Below are positions 11,868 through 23,341 of a stretch of DNA of 64,000 nt, in pieces. Origin of the DNA: Fagopyrum homotropicum (lineage: Eukaryota; Streptophyta; Magnoliopsida; Caryophyllales; Polygonaceae). The notes below the pieces were generated by a model. It did no database searches, had not been told where the DNA came from, and was given only the letters and a program-made list of their open reading frames with translations. The stretch lies in contig BSWB01000008.1 in assembly GCA_033239125.1 (NCBI GenBank), positions 4,742,001 to 4,806,000 of the forward strand, read 5' to 3'. A program made the translations under genes and the position numbers. Numbering within the stretch: the first letter of the stretch is position 1; the number at the start of each line of letters is the position of its first letter.

Positions 11868-12436
11868 TAACAGAGGATACGTTCATACAAACAAGTCATC
11901 CAAAGATAAATCTAAGTCCATCCTATCATAGCCCTAGCCATAACCATCCTTTCCTTACCCTAGAACCACATCAATTTAGCCTACAACGTTCATAATGGAA
12001 ATCAAAACAAACAAACATAGAATCATAACATTCATTGCAAGATAATTAAGGAAAAGAGATGCACAAGTGAACTTTAAAACTAACCAAGCTGAAAATAGAA
12101 TTAGAACAACTTACAACCCTTCCAAAGAAGGTTCAAAGGTTCACAAAACTCTAGAAATAGAATCCGGAAATCTTCACTACAAAAACTAGCAAGAATGGCA
12201 ATGGTGTGTGTTCCTCTTCTCCTCTTCAAATGTAATTCTTCTTCTTCTCTTTGACACTTTCCTTCCTAGAAAAACTCTTTGTTGAGAGAATATATTTGTT
12301 AGAGAGAAATGGATAATGGATGAGCTGCTCCCAACTACTCCCAGCTGCTCCTCACAACCCATGAAGGACCACTTTTATAACAAACTTGCATGAGCTGGCC
12401 ATGAGAGTCGTGGCACAGCTGTCACAAGAATCTGGC

Positions 12437-12486
12437 AAAAACCACGGTTGATTCCACGGCCGTGATCTGTCAGAGAACCGTGATTC
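12437..12486 (-). repeat. CCACGG-type palindrome cassette 2 (Athila-B LTR)
   Basis: On the plus strand the order is AAAACCACGG, CCACGGCCGTGAT, then CCGTGATT. A copy is at about 21823-21872. Confidence 0.72.
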
Positions 12487-12815
12487 TGTGCAGAAACTTT
12501 GCCTTGGATCATTAAGCTGTGATTGGTGCATGGCTAGTGTTGGCAAGGTTCCATGAGTCCTCCTTAGCCTATAGCTTGTGTCCTAATGAGTCCGAGGGTG
12601 TGTCGTCTAGATGAACGATCCTCAAACGCATCGTTTTAGCTCCTAAATTTTCCCGAATTACCTATAAAACACGCACAAGTCCGTGTAGACATCTACCTTC
12701 GACAAAATACATGAATTGAGTGCAAAATGTCTCGAACCAATGCTAAACTATGCGTGAATGAGCGAGAATTCTATCTAAATGATTACCTAAAACTAACCCA
12801 TAAATCGTGTTATCA

Positions 12816-14495
12816 AAATACCCCATACTTAAGGTTTGCTCGTCCCCGAGCAAATTCCCAACTATAGATTAAGAGATGACATGATTTATGTATGCAGAAA
12901 AAAAAAAAAAAAAAGGCAAAAATCTTTTTGGGTTTGTGCTTCTACTATTGGATCACCTTCAAAGTCATGTTTTATAGCTAAGGACAAGCAATCATGCATC
13001 AAACAAATGAAAGCATGGAAAGACAATTGTACTTAACTCAAAAGTATGCATGAAATGTAAAGATGAAGAAGTCAAGAAGGTCAAGAGTACATCCAATCTA
13101 AACTACTAAGTCTTACAAACATGCAAATAGGTCATAAGGTCTTGTGAGATAAAAGGGCCGAGAAATGTGGTGATTGGGTGGGGATTTCTAGGTTATGTTA
13201 TGCTAATCCGGGAACGGAACTAACTTCACATCCTTGTCCTCGATCAACTTCCCCCAAGTGTATATTTTCCTCTATCTTTTCTTTCTTTTCTTTTTCTTTG
13301 ACTTATTTTTGAGACAATGGCATTGGTGTACAAGAGCCGAAACCTTGGTGATTAGCCGTCCTCGGGTTTTTTCTTAGTTTTCGAGGTGCATCCACACCGG
13401 GCACACATACCAAAGCTCGTTAGGACTATTGGTTCATTTGACTTTGGCAAGGCACCAACACCCGATTATGTGAAGTGTACCGAGTTACTTGTCATTTAAA
13501 CCAATGTCCCCAAACTAATATTTTGGCTACACTTTCACAACAAATTCAGCATTTTATGCATGATATTCTTTTCATCAACAACTTCACCCCACACTTGCTT
13601 TTTGCACACATCAACACACTAGCATGCTCCTATTCCCGGATGGGTTAAAAGAGGTCAAATTTATCTCAATTGAGGTGCTCAAGCAATCATGATTAAGATG
13701 AGAAGTAGAGAAAGATTGAAGTGCCTCATTCATTCCTAGATGGAATGCAAGAACTATTATGTAATTTCGATTTTCACTACTCAATCCTTTCTAGGCAAAC
13801 ATCATGGTCACAAGTCATTCATGGAATTCAAGATAAGTATTTCAAGTCCACATATGCATCATCAATTAAACACACAAGGCCATCCATAGCCAATCCACAA
13901 GGCAAGGTTCATCATTAGGGTCATATCCAAGCCTAGAAAGCACAAAAATTTTTAAATTTTCTGATTTTTTTTGGAATTTTTGAAATATGTATGTACAATG
14001 CAAGACATGTGAAAATATTAAACTACCCTAGATGCTCATCATGCAAAGGGTCATGCGAACCCCACCCCATACTTAGAAACACATTGTCCCCAATGTGGTA
14101 TTCAAGCAAAGAGAGTGAAAGAAGGTTCTCACAATGTAAAAGTGGTTTGCTATGGTAATCGGGATTTCTCAAATGAATGGATGTTGGATGATCCTATCAA
14201 CCATGGTAGAGAGCTCTAAGCATCCATCAAAGCTTCGGAACCCGCGCTAGGCACCGCTAGCCGTCCAAGTCCCGCGTCCGCTCTACCCATAATTGGTGAG
14301 GGGTTCATCATCATCATTCATACGCCAAGAAAGGCTTCCAATGCTTACTCTAGCACACATACAAAGTAGACAAAATACACACAAAGATAGAAAAATCTAA
14401 AAACGAAAACAAAACGAAAAAGAGAATGTTACCAATGGGTTGCCTCCCACCAAGCGCTTCTTTAAGGTCATTAGCTTGACCAAACTCGGGGGAGT
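12816..14495 (-). other. Athila-B 3' non-coding region
   Basis: It contains the polypurine-like tract at 12816-12834, a hairpin at 12835-12854 identical to that of Athila-A, a poly-A run near 12899-12914 and the conserved 3' UTR block (about 13311-13530). I see no supported gene; the short open frames at 12836 and 13721 have no similarity I recognise. Confidence 0.78.
12835..12854 (-). other. Hairpin next to the polypurine tract, Athila-B
   Basis: On the minus strand it is the same 20-base hairpin as 9553-9572: an 8-bp stem and GGGA loop, 20 bases from the 3' LTR. Confidence 0.8.
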
Positions 14496-15731
14496 CTATT
14501 CAAGGTGAAGCGGGGCAATCATGTCCACCGGAGCTCCCGGAATATACTTCTTCAAGCGGTGCCCATTCACCTTGAAATTCCCACAATGCTCCCCTCCTAT
14601 CTCAATAGCTCCATGGGAAAAGATCTTCTTCACCACATATGGCCCGGTCCATCTTGATTTGAGCTTTCCGGGAAAGAGCCTTAGCCTTGAGTTGAAGAGA
14701 AGGACAAGATCTCCTTCATTCAACTCCTTGGGGATGATCTTCTTGTCATGCCATCTTTTGGTTCTTTCCTTGTAAATCCGGGCATTCTCATAAGCATCCA
14801 ACCGGATCTCCTCAAGGGCGTTTAGATCAAGCAACCTCTTCTCTCCCGCCTCCTTGAGGTCAAAATTTAGCCACTTAATGGCCCAATAAGCTCTATGCTC
14901 CATTTCCACCGGAAGATGGCAAGACTTGCCATAGACTAACTTGTAAGGAGTGGTGTCGATCGGTGTCTTGAAGGCGGTTCTATATGCCCACAATGCGTCA
15001 TTGAGCTTCATAGCCCAATCCTTTCTAGTTCTAGACACAGTCTTCTCAAGGATGGCCTTTATCTCCCGGTTGGAGATCTCCACTTGGCCACTAGTTTAGG
15101 GATGGTAAGGTGTTGCCACCTTATGAGTCACCCCATACTTAGCCAAAAGCGCTCCAAAGTTCCTATTTGTGAAATGCTTTCCTCCATCACTAATGATCAC
15201 CCTTGGTGTTCCAAACCTAGGGAAGATCACCCGGTTGAAGAACCGCACCACCACCTTGGCATCATTTGTAGGAGAGGCGATTGCCTCCACCCATCTTGAC
15301 ACATAATCCACCGCCAATAGGATGAAGAGATTGCCACATGAAGAAGGAAATGGTCCCATGAAGTCCACACCCCACACATCAAAAATCTCCGCTTCTTGGA
15401 TGTTGTTCAAGGGCATTTCATTCCTTCTTGAGATGTTGCCCGTCCTTTGGCAAGCATCACATGCCGCTACAAAACCTTGCACATCCTTGAACAAGTTAGG
15501 CCAATTAAAACCGGATTGCAATACCTTTGCACACGTCTTGTGTGAGCTAGCATGGCCTCCACATGGTAAGGAGTGATAATGCCGGATCACACTCTCCACT
15601 TCTTCTTCCGGTATGCATCTTCTAAACATCCCATCCGGTCCTCTCTTGAACAAGAGTGGCTCACTCCAATAGTAATGCCTCACATCGTTGAAGAACTTCT
15701 TTCTTTGACAATCCGGGAGGCACTTCCTCAC
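14496..15731 (-). pseudogene. pol: Athila-B integrase (frameshifted off pol, internal TAA)
   Basis: The reading frame covers the zinc-binding HYHSLPCGGHASSH with CDACQRTG, the DDE core (VWGVDFMGPF, VIISDGGKHF, then QVEISNREIKA after the stop) and the C-terminal KSRWTGPYVVKK. An 8-base deletion near 15715, relative to Athila-A, shifts it out of the upstream pol frame. A TAA at 15096-15098 replaces the Gln of HPQTSG, a C-to-T change, just before the catalytic Glu. Length and order otherwise match the Athila-A copy. Confidence 0.9.
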
Positions 15732-18700
15732 ATACTAAGTAGTTCACAATGTCGGCATACCATGGCTCATTTCCTCTAGAAACTTGGAACAAGCATTCCT
15801 CCATCATTTGCAATTGCTCATCTCGGAATGAGTCATCAATTGGAATGTCGTCTCTTCCAAGTTCCGATGGAGGCAATCTACTAAGGTGATCCGCCACGGA
15901 GTTCTCGGATCCCTTCTTATCTCGTATCTCTAAATCAAACTCTTGGAGAAGAAGGATCCACCGAATCAACCTTGGTTTGGCATCCTTCTTTGTAAGTAGA
16001 TAACGGATCGCCGCATGATCCGTATACACTATGACCTTTGCTCCAACAAGGTATGAGCGGAACTTCTCAAATGCATACACCATCGCCAATAACTCCTTCT
16101 CAGTGGTAGCATAATTGAGTTGGGCATCATCTAGCGTCTTGCTAGCATAATAAATGGCATGAGTGCGCCCTTCTTTCCTTTGCCCCAAAACAGCCCCTAC
16201 GGCTACGTCGCTCGCATCGCACATGATCTCAAATGATAGACTACAATCCGGAGGTTGCATTATAGGTGCGGAGATCAAGGCGTTCTTCAACCTACAAAAG
16301 GCTTCAAGACAATCCTTGGAAAAGACAAAATCAACATCCTTCATTAGTAGGTTAGTGAGAGGCTTAGAAATTTTAGAGAAGTCTTGGATAAACCTCCGGT
16401 AAAAACCGGCATGCCCTAAGAAACTCCTTACCCCCTTCACCGAGGTAGGTGGCGGCAACTTCTCTATCGTTTCAATTTTGGCCCTATCAACCTCAATGCC
16501 ACGGTTGGACACCAAGTGTCCTAACACAATGCCTTCACTTACCATAAAGTGGCATTTTTCCCAATTCAAGACAAGATTTGTCTCCTCACATCTTTGCAAT
16601 ACTAATGACAAGTTAGCCAAGCAATTATCAAAGGAAAAACCATAAACAGAGAAATCATCCATAAACACTTCCATGATATTTTCTATGTATTCTGAAAAGA
16701 TAGCCATCATGCACCTTTGGAAGGTGGCGGGTGCATTACACAACCCAAATGGCATTCTCCTATATGCAAAAGTACCCCATGGACATGTAAAGGTTGTTTT
16801 CTCTTGGTCATCGGGGTGGATAGGGATTTGGAAGAATCCACTATAGCCATCTAGATAGCAAAAATGAGAGTGTTGAGCTAACCTTTCTAGCATTTGGTCA
16901 ATGAAGGGGAGAGGGAAGTGATCTTTCCTAGAGGCCATGTTCAATTTCCTATAATCAATGCACATCCTCCACCCCGTAACCGTCCTAGTCGAGATTAGTT
17001 CATTGTTCTCATTAGTCACTACAGTCATCCCACCCTTTTTAGGAACTACATGAACGGGACTAACCCACTTACTATCCGAGATAGGGTAGATAATTCCCGC
17101 ATCTAGCAATTTGATGATTTCCTTTTTGACTACCTCTTTCATTATAGGATTCAATATCCTTTGATGTTCAATAGAGGGTTTGTGGTTATCTTCCATCATT
17201 ATCTTATGCATGCACAAAGACGGCTTAATGCCAACCAAATCATCAATAGTATAACCAATGGCTTTCCTATGCAATCTCAGTTCATGCAACAACTTAGCAA
17301 GTTCATCATCACTCAAGCATGCATTAACAATCACCGGATATGAAGAATTTTCACCAAGAAAAGCATACTTTAAATGAGAGGGGAGGGGTTTAAGTTCAAG
17401 TGAGGGAGGACCTTTATCGATTGGAGATGATCCCAACAATGTTGGATGAGATGAATTTAAAGCAAATGTAGCTCCTCCAAGGTTCCTAGAAGCTTGATCA
17501 CTATCAAGGGCTGATCCAGGGAAAACCACGGCTGAAATCACGGGGTGCTCATCTTCCACGGCCGTGGTTCTTGCTAAGCTTGCTTCCCGGAGTTGTCCAG
17601 AAAGTTTGACGGCCGTGGAGTGTAATTCTCGACCGTGGAACTTGCAGCTATTCAACACCTCTTCGTGGCTTTCAAATCCAACTCTTGGCTCCTCTTCCAA
17701 TGCTTCTAAGGCCTTGATTTCTTCATTGCAAGCCTCCTCATCACTTTCCTCCATCATGCTTAAAGTGAGAACCTTCTCCAAGGGATCCTTGATCAAGATC
17801 GAGCTCACAACTTCTCTAGACTCTTCTTGCTCGACTATGTTGAAGGCATCCTCATCAAGGGTTGGCCCTTTCATCATGGTGGACAAATTAAACTTGACGT
17901 TCTCTTCTCCAATGTTGAAGGAGAGAGTCCCGTTCTTGCAATCCACTAGGCATCCGGAGGTGGCTAGGAAAGGTCTTCCTAAGATGATGGGAACCGGATA
18001 GTCCGCCGGAATGTCCAAGACGACAAAGTCAATTGGCACAGAGAATCCTCCTAATTGCACCGGAATGTCTTCTAGAATCCCAACCGGGTGAGTGATAGAA
18101 CGGTCCGCCATATAGAGGGTCATCTTGACCGGCTTTGGCTCTCCTAGCCCGACCTTGTTGCAAAGTGCAAGCGGTATGATGCTTACACTTGCTGCAAGAT
18201 CACAAAGGGCCTCGTACTTCACGTCTCCCACTCCTATTGGGACGCAAAAAGAGCCCGGATCCCTTAGCTTGGGAGACATCTCTTCCTTCATGGTTTGGAT
18301 CAATTCCGAGGATCTCTTGGTCATTCTTATCTCCCCATACTCCTTCAACTTCCTTTTGTTGGAGAGTATTTCCTTCAAAAACTTGCCATATGCCGGCATT
18401 CCTAAAATGGCATCCATGAACGGAATGTTAATATGTAATTTGGACATTAGTTCAAGGAACTTACCAAAGTGATTGTCCAAACGAGCTCTTGCTCTTGATT
18501 GTGGGAACGGTAGTGGTGGCTTGTACGGAGGCGGTGCCACATAGGTTGGCTCTACATCCTTGCTCTTGCCTCCATCTTCTTGCATTCTTCCCTCTTCTAC
18601 CACTACTTGCTTTCCCTTAGCTTGGTCCTTGGGCAAAGGATCCTTCATACTCAACCCACTCCTTGTTGTGATAGCCAACACTTGGCCTCTCGGGTTGTCT

Positions 18701-19935
18701 TCGGTCCTTCCGGGAAGCTTTCCCGGATCTCTATGTGCTTCACCCGCCTTTTGGAAAACTTGTGCTTCCAAGACTTTTTGAGCCTTAGAGATTGAAGTCA
18801 CGGTGCTCTCAAGACCACTCAACCTTCCTAGCAATTGCTCAAACATTATTTCGGTTCTATCCTTGGGAGGTTGAGTGAAACCGGGTGGAGGTTCTTGTGA
18901 AGCTCTTGGTGGTGGAGTCGAGCTTGTGGAAGCGGGAGGGTTCAAGGCTCCATCCGGGTTAGAGTAAGAAAATCCGGGATGGTTGTGGTTGGGCCGGTAA
19001 TTGTTGAATTGCCGGTTGTGGTTAAAATTCCTTGGGCCTTGGTAATTGTTGAAGTTGCCCCTTCCCATATAATTCACATCCTCCTCCTTGGAAGACAAGT
19101 TGGCTTGTGGAAGCACTTGAGGAGTTGCTTGGTTCTTCAAAGTTGTAGCACATAACTCCCTCAAGGACTTCAACTCATTGTTGATGGCGTCAAGCTTGAA
19201 ATTGCTCATGGTGACTTCACTCACCTCATATGCTCCCGCCTTTCTCCCTTCACTCTTCCTATGGGAGTATTTCTCAATCACTAGAGCTTGCTTCTCCACA
19301 AATTCCCAAGCTTCATCTACATGCTTCTCCATAAACGTCCCACCGGAAAGAGATTGGAGCTTGAATTGGCTATCTTCATCAAGTCCCTTGAAGTAGATCT
19401 CCAATAGCTCAATTTTTGGTATGCCATGGTGTGGACAATCTAGGAGAAGATCTTTGAACCTCTCCCAAGACTTGAATAAACTCTCTCTATCCTTCATTAC
19501 GAAGGCATTGATCTTCCCTCTTAACTCGGTAGTCTTGGAAGGTGGGAAGAACTTAGTCAAAAACTCGGTTGTCATCTCCTCCCAAGTACCAACTCGCCCT
19601 TGTGGAATAGATTGATACCAAGCCAAAGCTTTGTCCTTAAGAGAGAAGGAGAAAGCCCTTAGCTTGTGGTTGTTGCTCTCCAATCTTGGCAGTCTAAGAG
19701 TCTCCATCAAAATCTCGTAGTTCATCAAATGTTGGTGAGGAGACTCTCCTTCCATCCCTCCAAATTGATTATGCCGGATCATTTGTAGAACTTGAGGGCG
19801 GAGCTCATAGTTGTGGGTCGCGGGATCTCCTAAGTTCACACCTGGTCGGTGTGCTCTTTGTGCCGGATCCATACGTCTCCCTAGGGTTTGTGGCTCCTCA
19901 ATAGCAATGGGGACAACCCTAACATTAGCCGCCGG
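15661..19935 (-). pseudogene. gag-pol: Athila-B gag (main part), protease, RT and RNase H in one long frame
   Basis: The frame is open for over 1400 codons after the TAG at 19938. The gag capsid domain comes first (LAWYQSIPQG, SLFKSWERFKDLLLDCPHHG), followed by the Asn/Arg-rich tail. Gag and pol are in a single frame here, which shows that the break in Athila-A is a lesion. Protease has DLAAS where Athila-A has DLGAS; this active-site Gly to Ala change may impair it. The RT motifs KKGGMTVV and FMDD are intact, as are the RNase H motifs MCDASDVAVG and VYTDHAAIRYLL. The frame runs off after EEVPPGL because of the 8-base deletion. Confidence 0.92.
17522..17640 (-). repeat. CCACGG-type palindrome cassette in the Athila-B protease-RT linker
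   Basis: On the plus strand it reads AAAACCACGG, ATCACGGGGTG, the palindrome CCACGGCCGTGG, then GACGGCCGTGGAG and CGACCGTGGAA. It sits at the linker position where Athila-A has its TCGG-type cassette. Confidence 0.78.
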
Positions 19936-20232
19936 CTACGGTTGTGGTGGAGGAGGTGGAGGTTGTCGGCGATTAAGCTCTCCTTGAACAAGGGCTTGCC
20001 TAATCTCTTCAATCTCCCTCCTAGTTTCCTCTTGCCTCTCATTGGCAAGTCTCCTTTCTTCCTCCAAGAGCTCATCTCTTAGCCTTATTTGCTCTAAGGC
20101 TTCATCCAACTCAGCTTGGAGGTTTCTTCCGGCCATCTCTTTCTCTTTTCGGATGTTCTTGGATCTAGATCGAAGGGTTTTCTCCGGTTCGGGATCGAAT
20201 GGAGCTAAATCCTTGCCACGAGATCTTCGCAT
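19936..20232 (-). pseudogene. gag: Athila-B gag N-terminus (ends at a premature TAG)
   Basis: The start is the ATG at 20232-20230 (MRRSRGKDLAPFDPEPEKTL), conserved with Athila-A. The segment carries the same coiled coil and proline run. A TAG at 19938-19936 replaces a Gln codon in the Pro/Gln stretch; the frame then continues unchanged into the main gag-pol frame, so this is a single nonsense change of C-to-T type. Confidence 0.88.
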
Positions 20233-20350
20233 ACACCTAAAGAGAGAGATGATGTCCTGAAAAGCAAAGACACAAACCAAAAAGAGATCAAAAGCAACAA
20301 GAAAGATCTACACTAGAAACAATCACAAAATAGACTCAATCTAGACCTAG

Positions 20351-20368
20351 TCCCCGGCAACGGCGCCA
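20351..20368 (-). promoter_or_regulatory. Primer binding site, tRNA-Asp (Athila-B)
   Basis: TCCCCGGCAACGGCGCCA on the plus strand equals the 3' end of plant tRNA-Asp over 18 bases, so the element strand is its complement. It lies six bases inside the 5' LTR. Confidence 0.92.
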
Positions 20369-20374
20369 AAAACT

Positions 20375-22201
20375 TGTTACGCTAAGATTGTGTGATGTGC
20401 AATTGGGTTTTAAATTTATACTCGTTATATTTCTCCTAACTCCTAGCGAACCCGCAGTGTACGGGACGTTCGTAGTAGGGATAGTATTCCGAGGTCGAAC
20501 ACAAAGACTAAGGTGAAATTGACTCGAATTGTGGTTGAGTTTAGTAAAGATCTAGATTGAAAAGGAAGAAAGAAATAAAGAAACGAAAATCTCAAATGTT
20601 TTTGGTTGGTTTTTGGTGATCAATCAAAGATCACAATACATGCAAGTAATCGATCAATTAAACTATAAATCAACACAAATAAACAACTAAACAAGATATA
20701 GATCAAAGAGAGAATAGACGGGTTCCAGGGATTGGAAGTTCCGGTTATGGCATAGGTTTCAAGCTATCTATCCATTCTTGGATTAACTATGTTGGGGTTA
20801 AGTGTTTCTAGATTGGGATTAATTACCGGGTAGGTCTCATGATCCACTAGTCCATTCCTTAAGTCTCATTACCGGGTAAGTCTCTAAGAACCTAAGGGAT
20901 GGAATTCTACTCGAACCGGATTTCTAACTTAAGATCCAACCTATCCTCACCGGGTAAGTCTCGGAAGGGCTAGTTTTAAGCTACTATCCAGCACACTAAA
21001 TCCAATGGCGGATTATTAGGCTCACCACTACCTAAGGTTTGCTATCTTCGGAATCTAAGAGTAAGGATTACCGGGTAAGTCTCTGCTAACACTTAGTTGC
21101 TAACACTAGGTCACCCTAGGATAGGTTTAACTCAACAAACACTTAGGATTTCAACATTCTAACAGTCTAAGATTAGATCCATCGAACCAGGAAAATCACG
21201 GTTTGTTCTACCTAAACCACGGCCGTGGTTTGACAAGAACTGGCCGTGATTCCTAACAGAGGATACGTTCATACAAACAAGTCATCCAAAGATAAATCTA
21301 AGTCCATCCTATCATAGCCCTAGCCATAACCATCCTTTCCTTACCCTAGAACCACATCAATTTAGCCTACAACGTTCATAATGGAAATCGAAACAAACAA
21401 ACATAGAATCATAACATTCATTGCAAGATAATTAAGGAAAAGAGATGCACAAGTGAACTTTAAAACTAACCAAGCTGAAAATAGAATTAGAACAACTTAC
21501 AACCCTTCCAAAGAAGGTTCAAAGGTTCACAAAACTCTAGAAATAGAATCCGGAAATCTTCACTACAAAAACTAGCAAGAATGGCAATGGTGTGTGTTCC
21601 TCTTCTCCTCTTCAAATGGAACTCTTCTTCTTCTCTTTGACACTTTCCTTCCTAGAAAAACTCTTTGTTGAGAGAATATATTTGTTAGAGAGAAATGGAT
21701 AATGGATGAGCTGCTCCCAACTACTCCCAACTGCTCCTCACAACCCATGAAGGACCACTTTTATAACAAACTTGCATGAGCTGGCCATGAGAGTCGTGGC
21801 ACAGCTGTCACAAGAATCTGGCAAAAACCACGGTTGATTCCACGGCCGTGATCTGTCAGAGAACCGTGATTCTGTGCAGAAACTTTGCCTTGGATCATTA
21901 AGCTGTGATTGGTGCATGGCTAGTGTTGGCAAGGTTCCATGAGTCCTCCTTAGCCTATAGCTTGTGTCCTAATGAGTCCGAGGGTGTGTCGTCTGGATGA
22001 ACGATCCTCAAACGCATCGTTTTAGCTCCTAAATTTTCCCGAATTACCTATAAAACACGCACAAGTCCGTGTAGACATCTACCTTCGACAAAATACATGA
22101 ATTGAGTGCAAAATGTCTCGAACCAATGCTAAACTATGCGTGAATGAGCGAGAATTCTATCTAAATGATTACCTAAAACTAACCCATAAATCGTGTTATC
22201 A
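20375..22201 (-). repeat. 5' LTR of Athila-B
   Basis: It pairs with 10989-12815 over 1827 bp with 14 differences counted by eye, including six transversions. It would promote element transcription; a TATA box (TTATAAAAG on the minus strand) is at about 21757-21765. Confidence 0.92.
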
Positions 22202-22206
22202 CCCAA
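22202..22206 (+). repeat. Target site duplication CCCAA (right), Athila-B
   Basis: This is the second copy of the CCCAA at 10984-10988. Confidence 0.93.
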
Positions 22207-22635
22207 CACCGCAACTTGTCCTTAGAACCCTTAGAACCTTGAGTCCAATGCCATAACCGGAATTCTTGACCTCTAGAATCTACTTTTCTCTCTTGATCAT
22301 ATACTTTGTGCTTTGTGTTACTTGTTTGTTTGCTAGCTTGAGTTGTTAGTTGTTTTATTACCTTGTTTGACTTGTGATCTTTGTTTGATCACCACAAAAA
22401 CCAACAAAAACATTGTGTTTTCCATTTTCTTTGTTCCTCATCTTATCTAGTCTAGATTCACACTATCTTTGATCATTGTTTGACTCGATTTCACCTTAGT
22501 CTTTGTGTTCGACCTCGGAATACTATCCCTACTACAAACGTCCCGTACACTGCGGGTTCGTTAGGAGTTAAGATAAATATAACGAGTATAAATTTAAAGC
22601 TTATTGCGTGCACATCACACGATCTTAGCATAACA
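22207..22635 (+). repeat. 3' LTR of Athila-A, last part
   Basis: It matches 1431-1859 with three transitions, in GGGTTCGTTAGGAGTTAAGA and in the terminal TTAGCATAACA. With 9593-10988 it adds up to 1825 bp, the length of the 5' LTR. Confidence 0.92.
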
Positions 22636-23302
22636 TGTTAGAAAGTAATCTTAGGTTTGGGGAAGTCAAGCATGAAGATGAGTAACTCGGCACCATTCAC
22701 ATAGCCGGGTGTTTGTGTCTTGCCAAAGTTGGATTGAGCGATATTCCTAACGGGTCATGGTATGTGCATCAAGGGTTTGATGCATCTCAAGAAATTGATG
22801 ATTGCTGATTTCCTAGGCTTCGGTTATTGTGCACCTCTGTCCATGCATCCCAAAAAAGTAAAATAAAAAGAAAAAAAAAAGTGTGAAATAAGCAAAGCTT
22901 ATTGGTGGAAGATGTTGCAAGTCAAAGTGAAAGTGAAGTATATCCTTTTCCCGAATGCTAGCACCACATTACCTTACATACATCCCTACCCTACATGTTT
23001 CTTGACCTTTCTTTTGGGAAGCCCTTGAGACCTTGAGCTTGTTGATTGACTTAGTGGTTTAAACTGGATTATACATAATTAATTTCGATAATTATGACTT
23101 ATTATGCATTCTACGATTTTATGCAAAGATGAACAACTTTTCTATATTTATAAAATGCTTTGAACATGTTTTGATTTTAAATTCCATGAAGTATTCTCTT
23201 AGAGGGATCTATGATCGTAGCACACCATAAAAATGTTTTTGAAAGACTTTCATTGATCTTCTTGACTTATAATCCATTCTATCTTGCCTTCTATATGCGG
23301 AA

Positions 23303-23322
23303 CTTGCTTGAGGACAAGCAAG
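23303..23322 (+). other. Hairpin next to the polypurine tract, Athila-C
   Basis: CTTGCTTGAGGACAAGCAAG has an 8-bp stem and an AGGA loop, 19 bases before the LTR. Two stem positions differ from Athila-A with pairing kept on both sides. Confidence 0.8.
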
Positions 23323-23341
23323 GGCTAAGTATGGGGTATTT

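Larger units (their letters stand above)
10989..12815 (-). repeat. 3' LTR of Athila-B
   Basis: It pairs with 20375-22201. On the minus strand it begins TGATAACACGATTTATGGG and ends GCGTAACA. It carries a TATA box (TTATAAAAG on the minus strand, about 12371-12379), palindrome cassettes at 11805-11867 and 12437-12486, four ACCGGGTA(A/G)GT motifs (about 11440, 11485, 11560, 11682) and the conserved CCCGTACACTGCGGG block at about 11065-11079. Confidence 0.92.
10989..22201 (-). mobile_element. Athila-B, Ty3/gypsy LTR retrotransposon nested in the Athila-A 3' LTR
   Basis: The element is 11,213 bp with two 1827-bp LTRs (10989-12815 and 20375-22201), a perfect tRNA-Asp PBS and a CCCAA duplication. 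It reads on the minus strand. Its gag and pol are close to those of Athila-A, but most of the LTR upstream part and the protease-RT linker differ and carry a CCACGGCCGTGG-type palindrome. Coding defects are a TAG in gag, an 8-base deletion at the RNase H/integrase border and a TAA in integrase. I count 14 differences between its LTRs, more than between those of the host Athila-A. Confidence 0.93.
35..22635 (+). mobile_element. Athila-A, Ty3/gypsy LTR retrotransposon (3' LTR interrupted by Athila-B)
   Basis: The element has a 5' LTR (35-1859), a tRNA-Asp primer site, gag-pol (2000-7772), a 1.8-kb 3' non-coding region and a 3' LTR (9593-10988 plus 22207-22635). Without the 11.2-kb insertion of Athila-B it is about 11.4 kb. 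Both LTRs are 1825 bp, begin TGATAACA and end with TAACA, and differ at only four positions that I can find, all transitions. The lineage is read from the protease DLGAS motif, the RT insert beginning KKGGMTVVTNENNEL and the tRNA-Asp PBS, all typical of Athila. It has a gag/pol frameshift and a stop in RNase H, so it is not autonomous as it stands. It lies in the 3' UTR of Athila-C. Confidence 0.92.
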
